DNA of 8,813 nucleotides from CAYVWB01 sp964455395 (GTDB lineage: Bacteria; Desulfobacterota; Desulfovibrionia; Desulfovibrionales; Desulfovibrionaceae): assembly GCA_964455395.1 (NCBI GenBank), contig CAYVWB010000115.1, forward strand, positions 1 through 8,813, given 5' to 3'. The position numbers were made by a program, and so were the translations under genes. How positions within the stretch are numbered: position 1 is the stretch's first letter; each line of letters starts with the position of its first letter. Below, piece after piece: positions 1-6,028 of this stretch. The notes under the pieces are model-generated. The model saw only the letters and a program-made list of their open reading frames with translations. It did no database searches and had not been told where the DNA came from.

Positions 1-258
1 ATAGGGATACCAGCTGTGGATGTGCGTATCCACGGCGAGAAAGAGCGTCGGGCAGGGGTATTCCTCCACGCCCAGCAGGAAAGGCGGACTGCTCATGTCG
101 CCGTAGATGAGGATATCCGGCGTCTCCCCGCAGGCGGCGAGGATGTCCTCCCACCCGAGAAGGGCAAAGCGCGCCGGCAGACAGACGCACCGCCACCCGA
201 GCGACTTCATCGGCTCGGCGTAATACGCGCGTCCCACCCACGCCGCCAGGGGACTCAT
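1..258 (-). CDS. N-terminal part of a probable glycosyltransferase (CgeB/GT1-like), cut by the window edge
   Basis: Reading leftwards from an ATG at 256-258, 86 codons run open to the window edge, so only the N-terminus is visible. An in-frame stop (271-273) lies just upstream and fixes the start region. A weak GAGGG Shine-Dalgarno-like run sits about 9 nt before the ATG. The fragment alternates hydrophobic strands and polar turns like the first half of a Rossmann-type glycosyltransferase domain: residues 47-54 (PDILIYGD) and 71-86 (TLFLAVDTHIHSWYPY) resemble the CgeB/GT1-like proteins common in Desulfovibrio, where an aspartate and histidines follow a hydrophobic strand. There is no signal peptide. 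It lies 93 bp downstream of the GNAT gene in the same direction and may be the last visible gene of the glycosyltransferase cluster. That it is a real gene is fairly sure; the family is inferred from a short fragment and could be wrong. Confidence 0.55.
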   Translation of the reverse strand, partial: MSPLAAWVGRAYYAEPMKSLGWRCVCLPARFALLGWEDILAACGETPDILIYGDMSSPPFLLGVEEYPCPTLFLAVDTHIHSWYPY

Positions 259-351
259 GACCGAAGGCCCTCACGCTGTGGTCGCGTCATCCCTGTCGCC
301 CTCTTGCCTTACGCGCCAGCCATCAATCGCGCGCCCGGGGTGGACGCCCGT
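259..351. other. Intergenic gap before the left-edge gene, no feature seen
   Basis: The 93 bp between the GNAT stop and the next minus-strand start contain only GC-rich sequence. A possible 5-bp stem with a 12-nt loop (CGCGC/GCGCG) has no following T run on the transcribed strand, so I do not call a terminator. No promoter-like pair was recognised. Confidence 0.4.
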
Positions 352-921
352 TCAGAGCGTCAACTCCAGATACGCCACGTCCGGCTGCGGGTTGAATCGA
401 TACGGCGGAATGTTCACGAACCCCATGGCGTGGTACATGCTGGTGGCGCGCGCCATCTCCGCAGGCACGGTGTCCAGCCGCATGCGGTCATAGCCGGCCA
501 GGCGCGCCGCGGCCACGGCCTTTTCCGCCAACAGGCGCCCCAGGCCCCGCCCCCGTCCCGCAGGCCGCACGTAGAGCCGCTTCATCTCGCAGACCTCGCC
601 CAGCCGGGGGGGCGCGCCGCCGGGCACGCTCTCTGTCGCCGTCATGCACGGTCGAACGCCCACGCACCCCAAGGGTTCGGTTTCTCTGCCCGCCGCGTCC
701 ATCTCGAACGCGAGGAACAGCCGTCCTTCCGGAAAAGCGTACTCGCCCGGGAGACAGGCCAGTTCTTCCGCGAAGTTCTGAAAGCCGAGGTCAAAGGAGA
801 GTTGGGCGGCGTACTCCTCGAAAAGGAGACGGACAGCCGCGAGGTCCTCTGCGCCGAGGGCGATGCGGATGCGGACCGCCTCGGTTGGGGAGTGGTGACC
901 GCGGGCGGGTGACTCGTTCAT
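352..921 (-). CDS. GNAT-family N-acetyltransferase
   Basis: A 189-residue protein with one GNAT fold, which transfers an acetyl group from acetyl-CoA to an amine; the substrate is unknown. The acetyl-CoA binding motif A is clear at residues 111-130: a beta strand (CEMKRLYVRP) followed by the pyrophosphate loop GRGRGLG and the helix RLLAEKAVAAA. Motif B follows near 147-170, with RLDT and then a helix containing MYHAMGF. The N-terminal helix (LAAVRLLFEEYAAQL, about 27-41) matches a GNAT subfamily frequent in proteobacteria. Length is normal for a single-domain, soluble enzyme. The ATG overlaps the stop of the upstream TfoX-like gene in an ATGA (918-921), which supports both the start and translational coupling. 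The Shine-Dalgarno is poor, only a G run. It could act on a small molecule, an antibiotic-like amine or a protein; nothing ties it specifically to the glycosyltransferases. Family call is secure, function is not. Confidence 0.9.
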   Translation of the reverse strand: MNESPARGHHSPTEAVRIRIALGAEDLAAVRLLFEEYAAQLSFDLGFQNFAEELACLPGEYAFPEGRLFLAFEMDAAGRETEPLGCVGVRPCMTATESVPGGAPPRLGEVCEMKRLYVRPAGRGRGLGRLLAEKAVAAARLAGYDRMRLDTVPAEMARATSMYHAMGFVNIPPYRFNPQPDVAYLELTL

Positions 922-1214
922 GACGCCCCCCCGAAGCGATCATCCACGGCGGCGGCGTGCTCGCGTTTGCGGGCCTCGCCGATGTCGTTCCAGTGAAGCC
1001 CCCGCAACGCGCCCTCCAGCGCGTAGAGGTAGTAGCATCTGGGCGTGGTCTCGCCGGGTCGGGAAGCGCGGATGCGCCTGTAGGTCTCCGCAGGTCCCAT
1101 GGCGCGCAAGGCGTCCTCGGAGTCCACCCCGACAGCCAGCAGCCTGCGTGCGGTGGTCGCGCCGATGTTCTTCAACGCGGTCAAGGCGTTGGGGGAAGTC
1201 GTTTCGTCGGGCAT
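918..1214 (-). CDS. TfoX C-terminal-domain protein (TfoX/Sxy-like, lacks the N-terminal domain)
   Basis: About 98 residues, essentially one TfoX C-terminal domain. The helix-hairpin-helix-like start LTALKNIGATTARRLLAVGV (11-30) is followed by SEDALRAMGPAETYRRI (32-48) and the closing YYLYALEGALRGLHWNDI (61-78), all typical of the family. TfoX/Sxy of gamma-proteobacteria is a competence regulator with two domains; here the N-terminal domain is absent, and such single-domain proteins are widespread without known function. I place the start at the ATG 1212-1214, 10 nt after the stop of the ligase-like gene. An in-frame GTG at 1248-1250 would add 12 residues (110 aa) but would overlap the upstream gene by 26 nt; neither start has a strong Shine-Dalgarno. 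Its stop overlaps the GNAT start by 4 nt. The location in a coupled run suggests co-expression, not a proven link to competence. Confidence 0.85.
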   Translation of the reverse strand: MPDETTSPNALTALKNIGATTARRLLAVGVDSEDALRAMGPAETYRRIRASRPGETTPRCYYLYALEGALRGLHWNDIGEARKREHAAAVDDRFGGAS

Positions 1215-1224
1215 GGCGACCGGC

Positions 1225-2493
1225 TCAGTAGGTCCGCTCGTCCAGGACACGAGGAGCGTCCTCGGGGAGATCCGCTTCCTCCATCACCACTTGGACGGCG
1301 GGCCGCAGCTTGCAACTGGCCTGGAACGCGACGCCAAAGGCGTCCGTGTCGATGGCCGCCGGATCATCCGCAGCGAGGAGCCGCATGGTGAGGGTTTCGC
1401 GACCGCCGGCGTTGCCCACCACCAGCTGCCACCGCCGCACCATGGGGAAGGCCTGCGCCACGGCGTTCACCTGGTGGGGGTAGAGGAACTGCCCTTTGAC
1501 CTTGGTGGTGTCGTCCGTCCGCCCCAGAATGCCGGCCAACCGCGGAGACGTGCGGCCGCAGGGGCAGGGTTCCGCGATGATTCGGGAGAGATCCCCCGTG
1601 GCCAGCCGCACGAGCGGGTAGGCGCGGGTGAAGGGCGTGATGACCACCTCGCCTGCCTCGCCTGCCGGCAGGGGCCGACCCGTGGCGGGATCGCAGATCT
1701 CCACGTGGCAACGTGAGGCCACATGCATGCCCGTGAGCTGACGACACTCGTACGCGGCGCAGCCCACGTCCGCCGTGCCGTAGCCTTGACGCACCACCAT
1801 GCCCAGCTCCTCCTCCAGCTCGCGACGCAGCTCCTCCGCCAGCCGCTCCGCCGCCACGAAAGCCACCTCCAGCCGCAGATCCGCACGCACGTCCAGCCCT
1901 TTGGACAAAGCCTTGTCCTTGATGACCTTGAGATAGCTCGCCATGCCCACGAACCCGGTGACAGGGAGCCGCGTCATCAGTTCGAGCTGCACGTCCGTCT
2001 GCCCCGGACCAGCGGGGATGACCGCACACCCAAGCTCGCGCAGGGGCTCCTCCAGCATGAGACCGGCGGGTGTGAGGTGGTAGCCGAAGGTCATCTGCGC
2101 CAGATCCCCGCGGCGGAACCCCGCGGCGTGGAAGGCTTCCGTCCAGCCCCAGTAGTTGGGCTCGCGGCCTTCGGGGTTGAAGATGGGACCGGGCGACATG
2201 TAGACGCGCTGGAGCTCCCCCGGAGCCACGGCGAGCATGGCCTCCAGACCATGTTCCTGCTGCAGGCCGATGAGCGTCTTCTTGCGGAGCACGGGGATTT
2301 CGCCCCAGGCGTCCCAGGTCGTCACGGCGTCTGGGGTGACGCCGGCGGCGTCCAGGCGGGCGCGTGCTTCCTGCGAAGCGTTCCAGGCGTGGGCGAGGAG
2401 TTCCTGACATGCGCGCAGCTTCAACGCGTCGCGTTCTGCGGCGGGCATGCCTTCCATGTCGTTGAAAGGGCTGTCGGTCCTGTCGATGGCCAT
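1225..2493 (-). CDS. Phenylacetate-CoA ligase-like adenylate-forming protein with degenerate P-loop
   Basis: A 422-residue protein of the PaaK branch of the acyl-adenylate superfamily, whose members activate a carboxylic acid with ATP and attach it to CoA or another thiol. Visible motifs: YGTADVG (238-244, the A5 region), LATGD (297-301, A7 aspartate), CPCGRTSPRL (310-319, the PaaK cysteine/arginine segment) and LGRTDDTTKVKGQFLYPHQV (323-342, the A8 hinge). The usual Ser/Thr/Gly-rich P-loop (SSGTTGKPT in PaaK) is replaced at about 97-108 by RVYMSPGPIFNP, and the usual C-terminal A10 lysine is not evident in the tail EDAPRVLDERTY. Substrate and even ligase activity are therefore uncertain. I chose the ATG at 2491-2493 because GGAG lies 9 nt upstream; an ATG at 2506-2508 adds five residues but has no Shine-Dalgarno. 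It lies 33 bp downstream of the CgeB-like gene. Family is secure; activity is open. Confidence 0.9.
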   Translation of the reverse strand: MAIDRTDSPFNDMEGMPAAERDALKLRACQELLAHAWNASQEARARLDAAGVTPDAVTTWDAWGEIPVLRKKTLIGLQQEHGLEAMLAVAPGELQRVYMSPGPIFNPEGREPNYWGWTEAFHAAGFRRGDLAQMTFGYHLTPAGLMLEEPLRELGCAVIPAGPGQTDVQLELMTRLPVTGFVGMASYLKVIKDKALSKGLDVRADLRLEVAFVAAERLAEELRRELEEELGMVVRQGYGTADVGCAAYECRQLTGMHVASRCHVEICDPATGRPLPAGEAGEVVITPFTRAYPLVRLATGDLSRIIAEPCPCGRTSPRLAGILGRTDDTTKVKGQFLYPHQVNAVAQAFPMVRRWQLVVGNAGGRETLTMRLLAADDPAAIDTDAFGVAFQASCKLRPAVQVVMEEADLPEDAPRVLDERTY

Positions 2494-2526
2494 GGCGGGT
2501 GTCTCCATTGTGTCAGACGGCGATGT

Positions 2527-3807
2527 TCAACGCATGTACTGCTTGCGCCATTCATCCAGAAAGAGAATGGCGGTTTCCAGACTGGTGAGGACGCCTTGTT
2601 GACGCCGCAGCCGCCAGACAAGGTCGTCGAAGGCGGCGTCCGGGGTGAGGCCCAGCCGCTCCAGCAAAGCGAGCGTCTCCCCACGCAGCGCTTCCGGCAT
2701 GGTCTGCGCCCAGGCTTCCAGCGTCTCCCGACGCCGCGCGCCCAGTCGACCGGGGAACCGCGCTTCCACGAAAGCCAGCAGCGTCTCCATGCGCTTGGCG
2801 TAGGTGTGCTCCGCAAGCACGCGCCGGCGCGCCGCCCGGGCCTTTTCGGCGCGCGCTTCCGGATGCGCCAGGTAGTGGTCGAGCAGTTCGACGCACTCGG
2901 CCATGGTCGTGAAGCTGACGACCTCCTCCGGACCGAAGAGAGGCGGCAACAGCTCGCGCTCGTCCACCAGCTGAAACGCGCTGCAGCTCGCCAGCTCGAA
3001 GGTGCGCGGATTCACGAAATCCCCTTTGCTGACGGGAGTATCCGCGCGCACACTGGAGTGCAGATTCAAGTTGACGGCCGTGGCGTTGAAGATCCGGACA
3101 GCCTCTTCGGGAGCGATGCGCGCGCCGTTGCGTTGCAGGTGCGGCGCCAGCACGGTCTCCCCTTCCCAGTCGCTGCCCCAGATCTTGAAGTCGTAGCGCA
3201 TCAGGGCGCGGAAGGCGACGCGACGGTTGGGGTAGCCAGCGCCCAGAAAGGCGACGTCCGCGCCGTACTTGCGGCGCTCCACGGGAGTCAGGTCCAGGGG
3301 TTTGTGGAACTCGGGGGAGGCGGCCAGGGGCAGATAGAGCGCGTTGGCTTGCCCGACCTCCGCCAGCATCGTCAGGAACGGCTCCTGCTGGATGACGGCG
3401 AACACATCATAATAGGGCGCGAAGGCTCGCCAGTAGGTGAAGAGCTGGTAGTCCTCCACGAACCACATGGCGGTGAGCACGCCGTCCTTGCGGAGCCGCG
3501 CGAGGGCTTGCCGGGAAAGCGGCGCCTGCGCCGGGGCCAGCACCAGATCCGGCTCGAAGTGCTCCGCCTTGGCGAGCACCGCCTGCGACACCACCTGGAG
3601 AAAGGCGTTTTCCAGGGACTCCAGCCGCTCCGAGGCCACACGCAGGGACTTCAGCGCGGTGAAGGCCGTATTGAAATCCGGGCCTTCGAAGACCTCCACG
3701 AGATGGCCCAGCTCGGCGAGCGCGTCCACCATGGCGCGGCCCACGGTGAGCGACCCGCCATACAGCGGCTGTGTGACGAGAATCCGCAGGGGACCGCCGG
3801 CGTTCAC
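2527..3807 (-). CDS. CgeB-like glycosyltransferase (DUF3880 / Glyco_trans_1_2 architecture)
   Basis: A 426-residue soluble GT-B-type glycosyltransferase resembling the spore-maturation protein CgeB family, here in a non-sporulating context. The N-terminal Rossmann half starts with LRILVTQPLYGG (7-18) and includes PDLVLAPAQAP (86-96) and MWFVEDY (114-120), as in DUF3880. The C-terminal half contains DVAFLGAGYPNRR (184-196), FKIWGSDW (207-214), VNLNLHSSVR (245-254) and the family hallmark NPRTFELASCSAFQLVDE (266-283), which in related enzymes contributes to nucleotide-sugar binding. Residues 350-426 form a charged, helical extension. The start is the GTG at 3805-3807: it overlaps the upstream gene's stop in a GTGA and is preceded by AGGAGG at 6 nt spacing. 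The frame stays open upstream to 3972, but that stretch is low-complexity Arg/Pro antisense to nothing functional and lies inside the GT9 gene. Donor and acceptor sugars cannot be read from the sequence. Confidence 0.88.
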   Translation of the reverse strand: MNAGGPLRILVTQPLYGGSLTVGRAMVDALAELGHLVEVFEGPDFNTAFTALKSLRVASERLESLENAFLQVVSQAVLAKAEHFEPDLVLAPAQAPLSRQALARLRKDGVLTAMWFVEDYQLFTYWRAFAPYYDVFAVIQQEPFLTMLAEVGQANALYLPLAASPEFHKPLDLTPVERRKYGADVAFLGAGYPNRRVAFRALMRYDFKIWGSDWEGETVLAPHLQRNGARIAPEEAVRIFNATAVNLNLHSSVRADTPVSKGDFVNPRTFELASCSAFQLVDERELLPPLFGPEEVVSFTTMAECVELLDHYLAHPEARAEKARAARRRVLAEHTYAKRMETLLAFVEARFPGRLGARRRETLEAWAQTMPEALRGETLALLERLGLTPDAAFDDLVWRLRRQQGVLTSLETAILFLDEWRKQYMR

Positions 3808-5165
3808 GCCGCCCCTCCTGAGGCAAGGTCGTGGGGGGCGCCGCCCCGCTCGCGCCAGGGGGGCAGCATCCAATCCGCGTCCCGGTAGAGGGCGCGGACC
3901 ACGTCCTCGTGCATGGGGGTGGCGTGGAATGCGGCGGAGGCGCTTTCTGTTGAGGGCGACGCGCCGGCCCACTCCGCCAGCAGCCTCCGGCCTTGACGAC
4001 GGGTCTCGGCGTGGGGGTCCGTCCCTGCAAGGACGGCGTAGGTCTGCCCCAGCGCGTCCGTTTCACCGCGTAGCAGAGCGACGCCTTCAGGCGCTGTCGA
4101 GGGAAACGCCGCAGGCGCGTCGTGGTCAGCAGTGGTCAACGCATGGAGCATGGCGGTGACGGCCTCGCGGGCGCCTTTCAGCAAACCACGCTCGTTGAAA
4201 GGCGCGGCGCACGCAACGCCATGGGGGCACGCTGCAGCCTCCAGGCACGGCGCGCATGGCGCCACGCTCTGCCAGACGAGATGGCCCTCGCCGCAGGGAC
4301 CCGTCTCCCACGCCCACGCTGACGCCAGGAAGACGGCCAGCACGGGGACGCCCATGGACGCAGCCAGGTGCATGGAGCCCGTATCCGGCGTCAACGTCAG
4401 ATCCAAGGATTGGAGCGTGCGTGTGAGCCCGGGGAGATCCGTGGCTCCGGCCAGGTCCACTGTCCGCGCCGCGAGACGGCGGGAGGCGTGACGGAAAAAC
4501 TGTCGCGCCAGGGGTTTCTCCTGGTCCGTTCCCAGCAGATACACCGGACGAGCGCGGTCCCCGGCGAAAGCGTCCAGGCCGTCCAGCGTTGCAGCCGCCA
4601 GCAAGGCGAGTTGCCCCGGCGGCAGGGAGCGTCTGGCGTGTCGTCCGGCCAGCACGACGCCCAGTCCCCCCCCGCGAGGCCTTGGCGCAGGCGAGTTCGG
4701 CGGCGCAGGCGGAACCGGTCGGGCGAAGTGCGCCCAGAGGTCCACCAGGTTCACCGGCGCGGCGGCGCGGCGCCCAGCGAGCCGGAACGCCAGGGTGGGC
4801 CAGGGATCTTTCAGGCGCTGGCCTGCGTGGGTGAAGTACCCGTGGACGCGCGCCTCCGGAAAGAGGTTCGCCAGGGCGAAGTTCATGCCGGCGAAATTGC
4901 AGTTGTAGACGGCGTCGAAATCCTCGGCGGCCAGGGCTGCAAAGGCCTCTGCGTTGGCTGACAGCACGACGGCTGCGTCAGCTGCGCCGCCATGTGCGCG
5001 CAGGCCGTGCACGCGGACATTGGGGTAGAAATCCCGGACGAAAGCGGCGAGGCCCGTCTCGCAGGCGAAGTGGACGGCCGCGCCCGTTTGCTTCAGAGTC
5101 GCCACAAGACGGGCGGTCTGGAGGATGTCGCCCATGCGGGCCAGCTGTATGACCAGCGCTTTCAT
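3804..5165 (-). CDS. Glycosyltransferase family 9 (heptosyltransferase-like) protein
   Basis: A 453-residue protein of the ADP-heptose:LPS heptosyltransferase family. The N-terminal signature LVIQLARMGDILQTARL (4-20) is the standard GT9 opening, with the G-D pair near the acceptor site. The C-terminal nucleotide-sugar half contains LGVVLAGRHARRSLP (168-182), RPVYLLGT (206-213) and the hallmark TPDTGSMHLAASMGVPVLAVF (259-279), with the conserved Asp and His. A cysteine cluster follows (C291, C304, C307, C313, C319) and then a roughly 100-residue tail (about 345-453) absent from short heptosyltransferases; the first 345 residues match the usual family size. The ATG at 5163-5165 has a weak AAGG upstream. 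Its stop overlaps the GTG of the CgeB-like gene by 4 nt, so the two are almost certainly co-translated. It could act on LPS core, on another surface glycan or on a glycoprotein; the context favours joint work with the CgeB-like enzyme. Confidence 0.9.
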   Translation of the reverse strand: MKALVIQLARMGDILQTARLVATLKQTGAAVHFACETGLAAFVRDFYPNVRVHGLRAHGGAADAAVVLSANAEAFAALAAEDFDAVYNCNFAGMNFALANLFPEARVHGYFTHAGQRLKDPWPTLAFRLAGRRAAAPVNLVDLWAHFARPVPPAPPNSPAPRPRGGGLGVVLAGRHARRSLPPGQLALLAAATLDGLDAFAGDRARPVYLLGTDQEKPLARQFFRHASRRLAARTVDLAGATDLPGLTRTLQSLDLTLTPDTGSMHLAASMGVPVLAVFLASAWAWETGPCGEGHLVWQSVAPCAPCLEAAACPHGVACAAPFNERGLLKGAREAVTAMLHALTTADHDAPAAFPSTAPEGVALLRGETDALGQTYAVLAGTDPHAETRRQGRRLLAEWAGASPSTESASAAFHATPMHEDVVRALYRDADWMLPPWRERGGAPHDLASGGAA

Positions 5166-5229
5166 GAGCGAGCCTTGGGGGTCAGCATGGTCTCTGCGCG
5201 ATGGCGGGGCGCCAGGGAACGCCGCGACG

Positions 5230-5778
5230 CTACGCCGAGGGCGAGGCGTCCGCCTTCTTGCGCAGCTTGCGCACGCCTATCTGGACGCCTGCATAGAGGG
5301 CCACCAAGCCGATGGCCACACCGATGAGCACACCATCATACTCCTCCCAGAAGGCGATGACGAACATCTCCCCGACCAGAAAGACCGCGACGATGAGAAA
5401 GCGCCAGTCCAGGTGCACTGCCGCGAGGAAGGTGCTCATGATGAAAATCAGCAACGCCACGAGGCCAGTGCCCTCCCGCGCGATGAGCCCGATGCCGGCG
5501 AGGAAGTAGAGCAGTTGGATGACGAGAACGACGCCGCCCCAGTGGAGCACGTGCTTGAGGATGTGCTTGCCGAGGTTGATGTCCTCGTCCTCCGCGTGGC
5601 GCCATTCGATGAAGCCGAGTCCCAGGCCGTAGAGCGGCGCCAGAGCCGTCCACATCCAGTGGCTCTGCGCCACCAGCGCGTTGGTCAGGGCAACCCCCAG
5701 AAAGGAGAACGCGATCAACACGGTGATGATGACGCCGTCCAGGCCGATGAGTTCCTTCAGCTTCTCTTTCGTGTCCAT
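5230..5778 (-). CDS. Integral membrane protein of unknown function, about six helices
   Basis: A 182-residue protein I do not recognise. It has about six hydrophobic helices, roughly at residues 14-36, 41-57, 77-98, 104-121, 125-144 and 148-168, separated by short loops. The longest loop (58-75) is charged and acidic-rich (EWRHAEDEDINLGKH) and is flanked by histidines at 61, 72, 76 and 79. The C-terminus is basic (RKLRKKADASP) and probably cytoplasmic by the positive-inside rule. The ATG at 5776-5778 is well supported by GGGAG with about 5 nt spacing. It is the first clear minus-strand gene after the divergent region, and a 64-bp gap separates it from the GT9 gene, so it may head the operon. 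The histidines and acidic residues in and beside loop 58-79 could bind metal, but that is speculation. Real gene with high confidence; function unknown. Confidence 0.85.
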   Translation of the reverse strand: MDTKEKLKELIGLDGVIITVLIAFSFLGVALTNALVAQSHWMWTALAPLYGLGLGFIEWRHAEDEDINLGKHILKHVLHWGGVVLVIQLLYFLAGIGLIAREGTGLVALLIFIMSTFLAAVHLDWRFLIVAVFLVGEMFVIAFWEEYDGVLIGVAIGLVALYAGVQIGVRKLRKKADASPSA

Positions 5779-5891
5779 TCCTGCTCCCTTGCTCGAGCGC
5801 TCACGGGGAAGGCCGTGGCGGCGTGGGCCGTCATGACGGCCATGGCGAGGGCGATGCCGCGGAGCGCCGCGCTTGCCCTAATTTTTGTCAT
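5757..5891 (-). CDS. Possible small ORF with a signal-peptide-like sequence (44 aa)
   Basis: An ATG at 5889-5891 opens 44 codons ending at 5757-5759. The product begins with a basic n-region (K3, R5, R11), continues with a hydrophobic stretch GIALAMAVMTAHAATAF (12-28) and offers Ala-X-Ala cleavage sites near AHA and ATA. About 16 polar, arginine-rich residues follow. The ORF overlaps the first 22 nt of the membrane-protein gene, so translation through it could be coupled to that gene. A GAGAG lies about 7 nt upstream of the ATG as a weak ribosome binding site. It may be a genuine small exported peptide, a translated leader, or the remnant of a secreted protein. It could also be chance, since alanine-rich frames are common at this GC content. 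Confidence 0.3.
   Translation of the reverse strand: MTKIRASAALRGIALAMAVMTAHAATAFPVSARAREQEWTRKRS
5826..5841. promoter_or_regulatory. Perfect 16-bp palindrome, possible operator
   Basis: GGCCGTCATGACGGCC is its own reverse complement with no central gap. It lies in the 250-bp region between the divergently transcribed membrane-protein gene and the tetrapyrrole operon, 48 bp upstream of the former's ATG and about 190 bp upstream of the latter's. A dimeric regulator could bind here, but I do not recognise it as the site of a known factor. It also lies inside the possible 44-codon ORF, so it may be only coding sequence. Confidence 0.3.
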
Positions 5892-5942
5892 GGAACCACT
5901 CTCGTAGCGCAACACGCCGCGCAGGGCAAGGCGTCGCTCCTT

Positions 5943-5971
5943 TTGCCCCTCGGGACGATGCGTGCTATGCC
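5943..5971 (+). promoter_or_regulatory. Weak sigma-70-type promoter candidate for the tetrapyrrole operon
   Basis: TTGCCC (5943-5948) and TATGCC (5966-5971) are separated by 17 bp, and a TG two bases before the second element (5963-5964) makes an extended -10. Matches to consensus are 4 of 6 and 3 of 6. Position is sensible, roughly 60 bp before the ATG at 6029. This is a pattern match by eye in GC-rich DNA and may be chance. Confidence 0.22.
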
Positions 5972-6028
5972 CGCAGCACGCGCGCTTCGTCCCGCACGGC
6001 CGCTTTCCACAGCCTCTGGAGCCCATCC

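Larger units (their letters stand above)
5779..6028. other. Divergent intergenic region between the membrane-protein gene and the tetrapyrrole operon
   Basis: This 250-bp stretch must carry the promoters of both directions. It holds the 16-bp palindrome (5826-5841), most of the possible 44-codon minus-strand ORF, a short AT-rich patch (TAATTTTTGTCATGG, 5879-5893) and the weak rightward promoter candidate. A leftward candidate, TTGCCC-17 bp-TACGAG on the minus strand upstream of the small ORF, is even weaker. No riboswitch or terminator was recognised. Confidence 0.5.

Noticed and set aside
300..351. Possible terminator hairpin after the GNAT gene
   Set aside because: The best stem is only about 5 bp with a long loop and no T run follows.
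16..912. A 298-codon plus-strand open frame
   Set aside because: Its product is low-complexity Arg/His/Pro/Ala and it is antisense to the GNAT gene and the left-edge gene, both of which have recognisable protein features.
1723..3888. A 721-codon plus-strand open frame
   Set aside because: It is antisense to the ligase-like and CgeB-like genes, whose proteins carry clear family motifs. The plus-strand product is rich in His, Arg, Gln and Gly with no domain, as expected for a shadow frame in GC-rich DNA.
3808..3972. N-terminal extension of the CgeB-like protein to an upstream start
   Set aside because: The added 55 residues are Arg/Pro-rich and lie inside the GT9 gene. The GTG at 3805-3807 has an AGGAGG at ideal spacing and begins right at the glycosyltransferase fold.
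5885..6028. N-terminal extension of the precorrin-2 dehydrogenase
   Set aside because: The 48 added residues show no family similarity, while the ATG at 6029 has GGAG 7 nt upstream and starts at the conserved YYPLFLDL.
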